Below, piece by piece: positions 17,400-27,589 of a stretch of 64,000 bases of DNA. Positions within the stretch are counted from its first letter, which is position 1. Every line of letters begins with the position of its first letter. The DNA lies in NCBI GenBank assembly GCA_036925085.1, contig JAUPFP010000059.1:124001-188000 (forward strand), read 5' to 3'. The position numbers and the translations under genes were made by a program. The notes beneath the pieces were generated by a model. That model ran no database searches. It worked only from the letters and a program-made list of their open reading frames with translations, and was not told the DNA's origin. Origin of the DNA: Brachycybe producta. Its lineage: Eukaryota; Arthropoda; Diplopoda; Playtdesmida; Andrognathidae.

Positions 17400-18587
17400 A
17401 TTAGAAAAGGAAAATAAAAAAGTTTGGGAACCATTTCAGTAGGCCGGTATACCTTTACGCCGCTAGATGGGTTTTGCAACAGCACTAACACTCTGGCGTT
17501 GTGTCAGTGGTAACTAGTATAACCTTTCACCGCTAGATGTTGGCATGCATCTGTTATATAATATACTAGAACGGTCAACATCCTCTATTCGTATAGGTTC
17601 CCTCTATTCCAAAATCCCCGTCTTATGACGGGCATGCTTCTAGGTTGTATTTTAATGGTTGATCCCAAACACACTAAGTAATAGTAAGAAATTTATTTAC
17701 TGGTCAGTGGCCCAGTATGATTAAGTATTAGTGAATTTAATAATGGTCCTGTTATCAATCCAATATAAAAATTTAGACAGGCCCTGTATAAAATTCTGAC
17801 TGATTTATATTTTTTATAACAAATACTGTGCAATCAGAGATTACTCATTTTTATATGCAAAAAAAAATATTCAAAATATACGTTTTAAATAATAAAAAAA
17901 ATGTTTGTATTATGTAAAAGTTTGTTTTGTGTGTTTCTTTCTTTCTATTTTGTTCTTTATCACAATATTGTTGTTACCGATACCATAAATAATTCCAAAA
18001 TCCGTTATTAGTTTTATTTTGATATGAGAATCCGTTATTAATTTTATTTTAGTACAAAAGCTTAATACATAAAATGTTCTGGCCCCTTCCATTTCATGTT
18101 AAACGGTTTCCACTTTTTTTATTTTAACTTTTAATAAAAAAGTTTTTAAGTTTTTTTTTAAAAAAATATATAAAATAACCTTTTTCTTAAAATTTTTTTC
18201 TAGGAAACAGTTTTTGTAATTTTTTTTTACTTTTGACCTTTAGTCTTGTATGAATGAGGAAAAGGTCACTAATAATACACAAAATAAAATATAGACATTT
18301 TTTTACTAATATCCTCAAGGGACATAAAAAACTGACGTACCAAAGGTATGTGGGTCATTTTCATAATGCAGTGAATAGGGTCGTAATTAAAAGAAGTTAG
18401 CAATGGGTCCATATTATAGGAATGATAAGGGTATGTGACCACTGTCACGTATTTATTTTGAAAAAATATATTACCCAGTATACATTTTTTTTTAGAAATT
18501 AGTGTGGTCGGAGGTACCTGTGGTCACTACGTATTGGTCAGCGTTCTTGGTCAGACAACTTTTATTTTGCTTTTAAAAAATTTAACT
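17400..18587. other. Gene-free spacer before the nuclear receptor
   Basis: Holds two CGCTAGATG-containing segments (17460-17560) and low-complexity A/T tracts. No ORF or RNA gene is supported. The receptor's promoter is presumably here, but no core motif is clear. Confidence 0.35.
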
Positions 18588-21500
18588 ATGTTTAGAGAAA
18601 AACGAGTATTGAAAACTTATCTTAGATTTTCTCCTGATGAATATGAACTCAATGGACACAGTAACAGTAAGTTATTATTATTTATTATATTTATTATTTT
18701 CAAATTAATGTATTTTATGAACTTTTGTTTTGGAAACTAGAAGAGTCACTGAAACATTTACGGCCTGTTTACATCAGATCAGAATTTTGTTCACATCATA
18801 TTTTGATCTAATGGAAACAGGTCATAAATGTTTCAGTTACTCTTCTAGTTTCCAACACACTTTCAAGTTTCTTTTAATTAATTTTGCTTCTCAAAGACAG
18901 AATAACCAGAGTTCAAGAGACGTTTGCATTTTAAAGCCTATTCTTTAAGAAGAAAGTGTTTGAAAGTGTTTTAGAAACTAGAAGGGTAAGTTAATGGGGA
19001 TGATGTAATTTTCATGAGGATATCTTTCAAAATAAAATTTTTAAAGAACAAAAATTAAAAAAAAATGTCGTCGTAAAGTTTCGTCATTTTTAAACTGACA
19101 TAAAAAGCTTATTTTAAAAGATATCCAACTTAAAAGAACGCTTAAGTGATTGAGGCACCCTTCTAGTTTTTAAAACACTTTCAGGTTTCTCTTCATTTAA
19201 AACGGTTGTGGCTCACTACAGCTACCAGTTTGGCGTTTGTTCCATTTGGCGCTTATTCAGTTTATCGTTTGTTCCATTTGGCGCTTATTCAGTTTGGCGT
19301 TTGTTGCATTTGGCGCTTATTCAGTTTGGCGTTTGTTCCATTTGGCGCTTATTCAGTTTGGCGTTTGTTCCATTTGGCGCTTGATCAGCGCCACCCTACA
19401 GCTATAAGAAAAAAAAATATAACCCTTTCCCCCGAACCTAACCTAACCCGAACCGAAACTAACCTAAACTAAATTTAATGACCCAAGTAGCTGTAGTGAC
19501 CGTATTGATAAAAGGGACTATATTTTTTGGTAGCTGTAATGACCCTGATGTTACGGGATTCAAAAATGTCAAGCGAAAGCTTTTAGAAAAACAAAAATGG
19601 TCCATTTTCAGTTCTTTTATTGAGATTTTCTTGTAAAAAATACTATTTTCGCCTTTTTCAAACTGTCATAAAAAGTTTATTATTTTAAAGATATCAATCA
19701 TCATGAAAAAATCTTTTCACATTATCATCACTATAACTATTCTAATTTCTAAAACACTTTGAATTTTTTCAATAATGTTTGTCTTGAAAATTATAAATTT
19801 TCTCAAAATTGCAGGTGGGGAGGAAGCGACCTTCTGTAGAACTTAATAGCCACTGCAGTTACGTGGCGCTATCCGGGGTGATTAAATATATATTGAGTCA
19901 CTTATTGTTTTATTGTAGCTTTTGTTATTTTTTTTAGAATTTGTATTATTTCATATTTTGTAATATATTTTAATTAATGTATTTTTCATAGGTGATAACT
20001 CTGACTGTTCGTCTTCGACTCCAACATCAACACCAACAACACCAATTGTTGAACTGACCAATAGAATGGACATGGTGTATGAGAACCCTTCCTTGGAGGA
20101 CACTGAAAATAATGTTACACTTTGTGCGATCTGCAACGATATTGCAACTGGTTTTCATTATAAATGCATGACTTGCGAAGGATGCAAAGTAATTAACTTT
20201 TATCTATTTTCAAATTTTAATTGTATTTCTATTATGTTTATAATTATAATTTATTGTATTTCAAGGGTTTTTTCAGACGTACTGTTCAGAAAAATTTGGC
20301 CGAAACTTACGTTTGTAAAACGGGAAGTAATAATTGTGTGATAACCAAAGAAAATCGTGGCCGATGTCAAGCATGCAGACACGCAAAGTGTATCAAAGTT
20401 GGAATGGTTGGAGATCGTAAGTACTGGCTTACATTCTTCTTAGTTATATTTATTTAAAAACTAGAACGAACACAGGGAATTATTTTCATTTGCAAATATG
20501 TCTTCTAAGTGTTTTTTTATTGTTTTCATCTCCCAATGATAAATATATGAAGAGTTTTGAGGTGCTCGAATTATAATTTTATAGTTAAAAACTAGAAGGT
20601 ACATGGGCATTTTCGTTTAGAGTTATGTTTGTAAATAAGTTTTCCAATTTCATTTAAAATTTCTTTCGTTTCTACAAAGCTATTTATATTTTATAAAACA
20701 TTTCTATGTTTCATTCTTCCAATAATAATTAATGTATGAAGAGTTTTGAGGTGCTCGGTTTTTAATTTTTTATTTGAAAACTAGAAGGTTCACAGGCATT
20801 TGCTTTTATACTTAAGTATGCAGATATGTTTTCTAGTTTCTTGTAAAATTTCATTCGTTTTTACGAAGCTGTTTAGTTTTTATAAAATATTTTATGTTTT
20901 GATCTTCTCATGTTAAGTATACATAGGGATATACATTTATATACATTTTCTAATTAAAAAACTAGAAGGTATACAGAAATTGTGTTTCAGTATTATGTTT
21001 GTAGATATGTTTCAAGTTACATTTAAAATTCCACTGGTTTCTAGTCTACAGAGCTGCTTAAATTTTATCAAATATTTTGTGGTTTTGATGTGCCATTTGT
21101 GCATCTTCTCACATTAGATGTATGGTTTTTGAGTGTTAGGTTCCATGGATTTTAATGCTTTACTTGAAAACTAGAAGGTGCAAAGGGAATTGTCCCTTAT
21201 GGTTATTGTTTTCAAATATGTTATTTAGTATGTTTTTTTAAATTTTCATTCTCTTTTACTAGTTTGTATATATTATTTTGTATTTCGAACTTTTTAAGCG
21301 TATGGGAAGTTGAGTTTTACATTTCTAGAAATTTTAAATATTTATCTGTTATTTAACCCAATGGTGTCTCAAAATGATTACTTTCACTGTCATTCTTATT
21401 ACTATTTATTAGTTAGTACTGCTCATTGCCTAAAAAGTTTTGTAATTCTAGACAAAATTCATAAAAAATATTTCAAATTTAATTGTTTATTTTAAATAGT

Positions 21501-23032
21501 TGTGTTAAGTTTCGAAGAGCGAAAAGCAAAGCAGCTGCTGATCACCGAAAACCGTAAACGTAGGCGCAACACCGATATATATGACACCACTCTGGATTAC
21601 GGCAGTTTCAACAATTTGTCTTCGGTACACAGAAAAAATATATTAAAGGCGTACATCGACTGTTACGAATCGTCAGAATGTCTCGATCCTTTAGAAATAT
21701 CATCCGTAAGCATAACAATTATTATCTACTACATACTGATTTGCAAATATATTTTTATAAACTAATATTTTTTTCTAATTTTATTAGGCTTGGCAATTAG
21801 TAAGAAGTTTAACGAACATCCAATTAGATTTGTCACATTCTTTCTTTAAGCTTGCGTCTCTTCATTTGGCAAGAACGGCAAACTTTATTGAAAAAATTAC
21901 GAACACAAGAGAGGTAATTTAATTTTTATTGAATAAACATTACATTTAGGCCATTGGGCCATTTGCCCTAAAAGGACATTTGCCCTAAAAGGACATTTGC
22001 CCTAATCAGTAGTGTAAATTTACGTCATTTGGCGGTTTTTGCGCGCCTACAGCACACAGAACCTCTTTCACATACTCCTCCGAAAAACACTAAACTGTAT
22101 GAAGAGAGAGAGAGAACAAAAATGTGGTTTTAGGGCAAGTGTCTTTAGGTCAAATGTCTATATCGCAAATATAAGTAATTTTTAGGGAAAAAATACATTG
22201 TTTAAAAATTTATCAAATAATTCATAATATATTAAATAAATAATAATAATAAATTAAAATTATTTTACAGATGGTAGTTTCTGATAAATTGCTACTTTTG
22301 GAAAATTGTGGACTGAAAGTTTTTCTGTTTCGTGCCACAATGAAAATGGCCGCCTTTCTCAAAAATGAAACTCGAATGAGAAAATTAACGAACGATGTGA
22401 CCAAAGTAAATCCTGTAGTTGGAAACATCTATCAGAAATTACAGTTTCCGACGGCATATTTATCGAGACAGGCTTTCGACGAAACGGAAATTGCATTATT
22501 TGCAGCATTGCTTTTATTTCAAGCAGGTAACATTTAGTCTCAAATTCAAGATGGAAACTAATTAACACTTGAACTTCAACTTTGAACCCCCTTTATTTTT
22601 TGAGTAGAGTTCCAACATAGAAAACCCCTTGTTAAAAAGATGCTCAGATAAACAAAGGTTTTTCTATGTTGAAACTCTGTTCAGTTCAGAAAAAAAGATT
22701 CAAATGCTATGTTTCTTTCTTGAATTTAGAACTTAATATTTGAATAGTATTTTGAAATTTTTAATTGATTAATTTTTTTAAATATTTTATTTGTAGATGA
22801 AAGCAAAACTTTATTGGATCCGTATTTGGTGAATTGCATTCAGAATGAATTAGAAAATAATATTTTAGAACATTCTCAATATGTCTACAGAAGTGAAAGA
22901 AACAGAGACGATCTCATCTTTGGTTGTTGTGTTTATTTGCGTTGTGTTTCTTCGCTTTTCGAAGTTAGTGAAACACTTTTTAACATTGATTTTAATCTAC
23001 CGACGTCAAAAGACTTGTTGAATTTTTTTTAA
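18588..23032 (+). CDS. THR: Thyroid hormone receptor-like nuclear receptor (NR1A)
   Basis: Exons 18588-18666, 19992-20188, 20266-20416, 21500-21705, 21788-21913, 22271-22526 and 22797-23032; 1251 nt, 416 aa, all phases consistent. The DNA-binding domain has zinc ligands Cys71, 74, 88, 91 and Cys109, 116, 126, 129 and P-box EGCKG. The C-terminal extension [16 protein letters not shown] followed by ENRKRRR lines up with vertebrate TR (MDLVLDDSKRVAKRKL, ENRERRR); this is the main reason for the TR call. Finger 2 has six residues between its first two cysteines, where TR, RXR and VDR have five. The ligand domain is divergent: helix-5 Arg274 is kept, a second arginine is Lys278, and the end shows no acidic AF-2 motif like PLFLEVFE. 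The first coding exon is supported only by phase and an open frame. ATTAAA at 23130 may be the poly(A) signal. Confidence 0.88.
18720..19205. mobile_element. CTAGAAGGGTA foldback elements in receptor intron 1
   Basis: Two adjacent foldback copies (about 18730-18860 and 18960-19200) with paired AACTAGAAGAGT/ACTCTTCTAGTT and AACTAGAAGGGTAA/ACCCTTCTAGTT arms. A further partial copy is at 19620-19830. Confidence 0.65.
19229..19388. repeat. 32-bp tandem repeat, five units
   Basis: Unit of alternating TTTGGCGTTTGTTCCA and TTTGGCGCTTATTCAG. Related single units occur near 39573 and 40040. The open frame across it is a by-product. Confidence 0.8.
19389..19560. repeat. CTACAGCTA foldback with CCTAAC core
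   Basis: Inverted CTACAGCTA and TAGCTGTAG flank a degenerate CCTAAC tract (about 19432-19470). The same arrangement recurs at 38700-38830. Confidence 0.6.
20457..21190. repeat. Degenerate tandem repeat in receptor intron 3
   Basis: AAAACTAGAAGGT-like starts at about 20457, 20585, 20777, 20955 and 21167, each followed by a similar AT-rich unit of about 130-210 bp (shared GAAGAGTTTTGAGGTGCTCG in two of them). Confidence 0.65.
21952..22162. mobile_element. GGACATTTGCCCTAAAA foldback element in receptor intron 5
   Basis: GGGCCATTTGCCCTAAAAGG with two more direct GGACATTTGCCCTAA units on the left, and TTTTAGGGCAAGTGTC on the right in inverted sense. No ORF. Confidence 0.55.
22610..22686. repeat. 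Hairpin element in receptor intron 6
   Basis: AGTTCCAACATAGAAAA pairs with TTTTTCTATGTTGAAACT. Related hairpins lie near 58748 and 62154. Confidence 0.5.
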
Positions 23033-23271
23033 CAATGATTTTCAAACTTTTGAAATTATTTTTAATGATAATTTTTAATTGACAATTCTGGTCCTTTTTC
23101 ATTTGCATTTTTTGCATAACATACCAAAAATTAAACTAGTCTTTTATTTTTAAATATTTATTATAACATTTTCTACAATATTTGTCATACATATTTTGTA
23201 ATTTCATTTTTTTACTATTACAAGGTTATGAACTTATGAGCTAGATATGACAATTTATTGTCACATGAGTC

Positions 23272-23725
23272 TTATTTCCTTTCTGTAATGAAAGGGAGGC
23301 CCTCAGAATTCGAAGGGTCGTTGCTTGACACTGAAGTACGCTTCAACGAGGAGGAGGAGAATGCCCACACGGTCACACCTCTATTTGTTTTGGTTTGTAA
23401 ACATTCTGCAAAAGACATTCATACGATCATAACAGAACCATGAGGGTCTACATGTATAAACTTCATCATTATGATGCCTAGATCCAGATTTCTTCGATTG
23501 CTGTTGGATCAATTTAACTTGCCAAGTTGCCATTAAACTGTCTTTCTTTTTTTTTCAATGCATTCACACTCATATCCATTCACACTCAATCCTCTTTTTA
23601 TATATTTCTCGGTATTCAGCTGCATGTAATTTGTTCTTATAATTTGGACTGTTTGGATTCCATAAACCTTCTTCTCTTTTGTATAAATCAAGAAACTCAA
23701 ATACAAATTCATTTGACCATTCCAT
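23272..23725 (-). pseudogene. MADF-domain protein, broken by frameshifts
   Basis: From ATG at 23725 (minus) a 51-codon frame reads MEWSNEFVFEFLDLYK, then GLWNPNSPNYKNK, the first half of a MADF (Adf-1/Myb-SANT-like) DNA-binding domain. It stops at 23570-23572. The second half continues in other frames: LMATWQ, then QQQSKKSGSRHHNDEVY, CRPSWFCYDRM, to a stop at 23381-23383. A third open frame, 23405-23272, could be its tail. A 16-bp tandem duplication (GAGTGTGAATGGATAT and following) and a nine-A run account for the shifts. MADF proteins are encoded by PIF-Harbinger transposons as well as by host genes; a transposon origin is likely given Harbinger-like MITEs nearby but is inference. An assembly error in the A run is possible. 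Confidence 0.7.
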
Positions 23726-23817
23726 TATGGCAAAAGAAAACTAAAAAAACCCCCCACAAAATCTCCCTGAAAAAACATGGCTCATCACCACAGAATAAAG
23801 AGAAATACTTCCTCCTT

Positions 23818-24020
23818 ATTACATTAAATTACATTACATTAAATTACATTAAATTAAATTACATTAAATTAAATTACATTAAATTAAATTACATTAAATT
23901 ACATTAAATTAAATTACATTAAATTAAATTACATTAAATTAAATAACATTAAATTAAATTACATTAAATTAAATTACATTAAATTACCTTGCCTTGCATT
24001 AAATTGCCTTACATTCAATT
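23818..24020. repeat. ACATTAAATTAAATT tandem array
   Basis: Mixed 10- and 15-bp units of ACATTAAATT(AAATT). An apparent protein with repeated LNYIK across it is an artefact. Confidence 0.9.
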
Positions 24021-24354
24021 ACATTAAATGACTTGGCTGTTCTGCTAGTTTAGTAACTCAAATTCATGCAATGTAGGTTTAAAAAAACGATTTTAAATGC
24101 GTTTCTCAATTTGAATATTTGGAAATCTTCTCACTGATCAACAAAATACTTCATGTTACAAAAAAAAACATTGCCAAGAAAAGTTAAAAAAAAAACTTTT
24201 TTTAGTATTCATTTTTTTCATTATTTTTTAATTTTTTATATAAAATAAAATTTGAATGTAAATAAATTACATTCATTTTTTTTTTCTTTCTAAATAAAAT
24301 ATCATTAGTGAATTGTAAAATTGTAAAAAAAATTCTTAAAATTTTAATAATTAC

Positions 24355-24469
24355 CTTAATAATACGACCGCCCTTAGGGGGACGACATGAAAGAAAATCA
24401 TGTGCAAAGTTCACAACAATTGTCAACGAAGTGTAATATGTATGAGAAGCCGTTTTTCTTTTTATCCGC
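24355..24469 (-). other. Possible orphan minus-strand exon
   Basis: Open frame bounded by an acceptor-like AG and the donor AAG-GTAATT, encoding ...NFAHDFLSCRPPKGGRI... More open minus-strand frames lie at 24490-24720. I recognise no family, and the pieces may be unrelated. Confidence 0.15.
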
Positions 24470-24708
24470 CTTTTACAGAATTTACAAAATTAAATTCTAT
24501 TTTGGGTATCCAGTAAAACGCAGATAAAATGTAAAACAGCCTGCCATACATGCAATCTGCTGTGAATCTTGTACATGATTGTTTTCCATGTCGTCTCCTT
24601 TGGTGGAACCGCTCCATAAGAAGGCGGTGCATAAATCGATACACGAATGTAGATAATTGCTAAATGATATATCGATATGAATAGTGTGTTTAATGTTACA
24701 GTCAATAG

Positions 24709-24867
24709 ATGGCGACACATTGTCAAAATGAAGAAAATTTGGCGCGTTTTGCATTTTCTACTGAAACAAAGTAAACTCTTGAGTGATTTTTTGTGTTCCC
24801 TTTTACAACAACGGAGTCAAGGCATTCTAAAGACATTTGTTGCATCAGTATGATTCCAACTTCAAGT
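24709..24867 (+). other. Possible first exon(s) of an unidentified plus-strand gene
   Basis: ATGGCGACACATTG opens a 20-codon frame ending at a possible GTAAAC donor (24771). A second piece after the AG near 24834 would continue in phase and ends CTTCAA before GTAAGT. No family is recognised and no downstream exon was found. Confidence 0.2.
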
Positions 24868-24975
24868 AAGTTTATTTAAAAAAAAAATTCATAAAAAAGA
24901 TGTAAAGATGAAAATCTGAGGATTTTCGTGTTGTTCAGTTCTAAAGCATTTTTGCATCACATAAGAGTAAGTTTG

Positions 24976-25337
24976 TGACGTCACAGGGGTTGTTGACAAC
25001 AAATTAAGGATTGTCATTGGTGTCATTTATTCTGTTAGAAAAGTGATGATATCAACGGTTCTCAACAGTTTAAACAAAATCGGTGTTTGCATTCTTTTGT
25101 CATCACCCATTTTTAGTAGATTTAACGACGAAAGCCTAAATTTATCAACCCTTCTGACGTCAGAAGCTTCCTCTTGCGATGCGACATGTATAGCTCAAGT
25201 GTTTTAGCTAAGGATAGACTAGTGCAGTAGTAGTTTCATGTGGAGGTGATCTAATATGACGTCAGATTGCCATAGAAAATCTATACAAGTGACGTATAGT
25301 TGATGTTCATTATTGTGGCTTCCTATTTATGACGTCA
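24976..25337. promoter_or_regulatory. Cluster of four perfect CRE sites
   Basis: TGACGTCA occurs at 24976-24983, 25155-25162, 25257-25264 and 25330-25337; a half-like TGACGTAT is near 25291. These are full palindromic sites for CREB/ATF/bZIP factors. The stretch is not part of a repeat family I can recognise. Regulatory function is inferred from site density. Confidence 0.5.
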
Positions 25338-25339
25338 TG

Positions 25340-25970
25340 TGAAGGTGTTTTGCAGAATTGCGTGTTTTCAAGGGGGTCATTTTAATACATTGTCATATCG
25401 CAATTTTTATGTTTTCCCATTTTGTTTGACTTTCTTTTTTATTTTGTCGTTTTAAAAGTGTAAGTACTTTAAAAAAATAGTGGACGCTGGTCACGCATTT
25501 GACCATTTTATTCTAAAATACAATTGAGGAAAAACGATAACAAAATCATTTTTTTTGCTCATTTGTTGTTGTTTTGCATTAATTAAGAGCGTAACACTAG
25601 TTTATAAACTAGTGGACACTGGTCACTTTTTAATTTAACCTACTAATGAGAAACCAAAACAGATTATTTTTTTGTTTACCACATAAATAACAAGTATAGA
25701 TAAAAAGCGAGTGGGTGTTGGTGGGTGAACATTTAATTGGGGTTTTTTGGTGCATATTTTAAATGACTGGTCAATATTGGTCAGTCATTGTGTTTGTATT
25801 TGGGTCAAGTAAGACTTGACTTGAACTTTTTGACAAAAAATCTGATGGAGAATTTAAAAATACTGCTGACGTTTATGCAAAAAAAAAACCCTTACTTCAT
25901 GGGCGGACTGGCCTTTCGGAGCAATTGAACATTTTTCTAATAGGCAGCTTAGTTTGAGGGCCGATTATTC
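25340..25970. other. Non-coding stretch
   Basis: Contains three loosely related CTGGTCA-bearing segments (about 25490, 25615, 25770). Nothing else is recognised. Confidence 0.3.
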
Positions 25971-25982
25971 TATTAAGGTTGC

Positions 25983-26455
25983 AAGGAAAAATACTTGTGT
26001 AAATGCAAGGTAGATGGCGCCTGTAACCACATTCAATTAGACTGGCAACTTCTAACTGGTTCGACGTTGAAAAGGGCGGAGCATGTGACGTCAGACTACA
26101 TAACCAACCAATTAGAAGTTGTGTTCGTCATAAAAAAGGGCGGAGCCAACTTCTGTTCATCCCGTTTTCTAATTGCCTGTGCCTTTAACCTCCCATACGT
26201 GGCAAACTACACTCGTCGCCAATTTAGTTGAAATAGAATGAAACCTTTTAGCTCTAAAAGCGTCCAAAACAACCCAGAACATAATGTAAGTGAAGAGAGA
26301 GAGAGAGCACGTGTAAGAAATAGTGATGACGCAATTAAAAGTTTGCCACGTGAAAAAAAGGAAGGTGAGTCAAAAGTTGAAGAGTATCAGTACATTTCTA
26401 TGGGAGGGAGGGCTAGTGGCGCCATCTAACGCTATACAGAGACAAAATAAATGAT
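25983..26455 (+). mobile_element. AGATGGCGCC element, copy 1, with nested MITE
   Basis: Begins AATACTTGTGTAAATGCAAG then GTAGATGGCGCC and ends GTGGCGCCATCTAACG, then CAGAGACAAAATAAATGAT. Interior shared with other copies: GTGGCAAACTACACTCGTCG and AGCTCTAAAAGCGTCC. Copies at 44890-45240 (-), 50085-50480 (+) and 53940-54040 (- fragment). A foldback MITE interrupts it at about 26031-26190. Confidence 0.75.
26031..26190. mobile_element. GC-box/CRE foldback MITE, decayed, nested copy
   Basis: Carries GGGCGGAGCATGTGACGTCA, CCAATTAGAAG and the right end TTTTCTAATTGCCTGT. The left arm is degraded. It splits the host element between GGCGCCTGTAACC and AACCTCC. Confidence 0.65.
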
Positions 26456-26459
26456 GTAT

Positions 26460-27232
26460 TTGCATTCTTAAAGAGCTTATTTTATGATGAAACCCGATTA
26501 AAGTTTAAAAATCGCATAAGAAAAAAGATCAGAAAGCTGATATGTTTAAAGAATGGAAAATTTCAAAAAACAGAAAGTAAAATGACACATTTTGAAGGAC
26601 AAAAAATGAGTGGAGACTAGAAAAAATATTTTTAGAAAGAACAAATAATTTTACTGGTTTTAGACATTTTTGTTAATGTGTAATTTTGATATATAAAAAA
26701 AATTAAGCTCACATTTAAGATGGCTGAATAGATAATTATTTTGTTTTTGTCTCCCCGGATGGCGCCACTGCAGTGACTATGTGCCATAAACGTATTTGAA
26801 AAATTTTCATGCAAAATCGTCAAGCGAACGTTTTTTTTTTTAGAAACGACGGTTTAGAAATAAATTTATATTGTTTTCAAACTTGACTGGTAGAAAGTTC
26901 TTTTAAAAGTTTTTTCATCTTAAAAAAAAATAAACATTTTATAGTTCAGTTTTCAAAATAAACTTTTTATCACTCACCCATGATATATTTGTAACTTGGG
27001 AGTTGAGCTACCTCTATGTATGTGGTGATATTAATGTAGGCTGAAGATAAGCTTCATCGCATAACACTCATGTCTGGTTTCATATTAATAATTGTGCATT
27101 TTAAAAATAATTGAAGACAGTGAGGTTTTTATAATTGTTTTAATAATTTGTAGTTTATGATTGTTTAATGTATAAAATACTTATTTCCAAAAATTAACAT
27201 AAATGTATATTGTTTATTGTGGGGTTTTAAAT
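26460..27232. other. Non-coding spacer before the RNase MRP gene
   Basis: AT-rich; a decayed CTAGAAGGGTA-type fragment (TTTTCAAAATAAACTTTTTAT) is near 26950. Nothing else is recognised. Confidence 0.3.
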
Positions 27233-27235
27233 GTA

Positions 27236-27283
27236 GTGTTTCACCAATGAAACAGTGTTTGTCTGTAAGTTCCCTTATAAAAA
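27236..27283 (+). promoter_or_regulatory. Pol III type-3 promoter of the RNase MRP RNA gene
   Basis: TATAAAAA at 27276-27283 lies about 25-30 nt before the inferred RNA start. The segment 27236-27260 sits at the right distance for a proximal sequence element, but I cannot confirm the element from a species consensus. Confidence 0.55.
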
Positions 27284-27304
27284 GGAAAATGGCAATGTTG
27301 GCTA

Positions 27305-27574
27305 AAGTGTATAACATGTGAATTTGATGACGGAAGCACAAACTGGAGTTCTTAGTAACTCGCTTCTTTCCGAGGAAAGTCCCCGGACCAAGGACAGAAA
27401 GTGTCGAGACTGTTACAGTCTTCAGCTTGCCGTGTTAAGCCGGCGGTCCTGCTAGGAACCCCCTGTGGGTGAGCAAGGCTTAATTAATGGCACGGTGATT
27501 GTCATAGCAAAGAAATACAAATAACCCATAGTTGGTTTAACAGAATGGGGCTTATCACTTGTTATATGCTTCTT
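27305..27574 (+). ncRNA. RMRP: RNase MRP RNA
   Basis: The conserved CR-I block GAGGAAAGTCCCCGGACC (27372-27389), followed by AAGGACAGAAAGTG, closely matches human RMRP (GGGGAAAGUCCCCGGACC, then UCGGGCAGAGAGUGCC). The partner CR-V block ACAGAATGGGGCTTATC is at 27540-27556, so the P4 pseudoknot can form (AGTCCCC with GGGGCTT). The two ends pair as the P1 stem: GTGTATAACATGTGA near 27307 with TCACTTGTTATATGC near 27555. A run of seven T at 27573-27579 is a pol III terminator. The length of about 270 nt equals the human RNA. RNase MRP cleaves pre-rRNA in the nucleolus. RNase P RNA was considered and rejected on the CR-I sequence. Exact ends are inferred. Confidence 0.9.
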
Positions 27575-27579
27575 TTTTT
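27573..27579 (+). terminator. Pol III T-run terminator of RNase MRP RNA
   Basis: TTTTTTT directly after the P1 stem. Confidence 0.75.
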
Positions 27580-27589
27580 CTTTATTTTC

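Noticed and set aside
23527..23907. Plus-strand open frame ending in LNYIK repeats
   Set aside because: It runs through the ACATTAAATT array, and on the other strand the same DNA encodes a MADF domain.
24462..24754. Three overlapping minus-strand open frames as a real gene
   Set aside because: No frame shows a known domain and no consistent exon chain could be built; only a low-confidence exon nearby is listed.
27305..27574. Reading the RNA gene as bacterial or nuclear RNase P RNA
   Set aside because: GAAAGTCC and the GGGGCTT block first suggested RNase P, but AAGTCCCCGGACC with the following GGACAGAAAGTG matches RNase MRP RNA.
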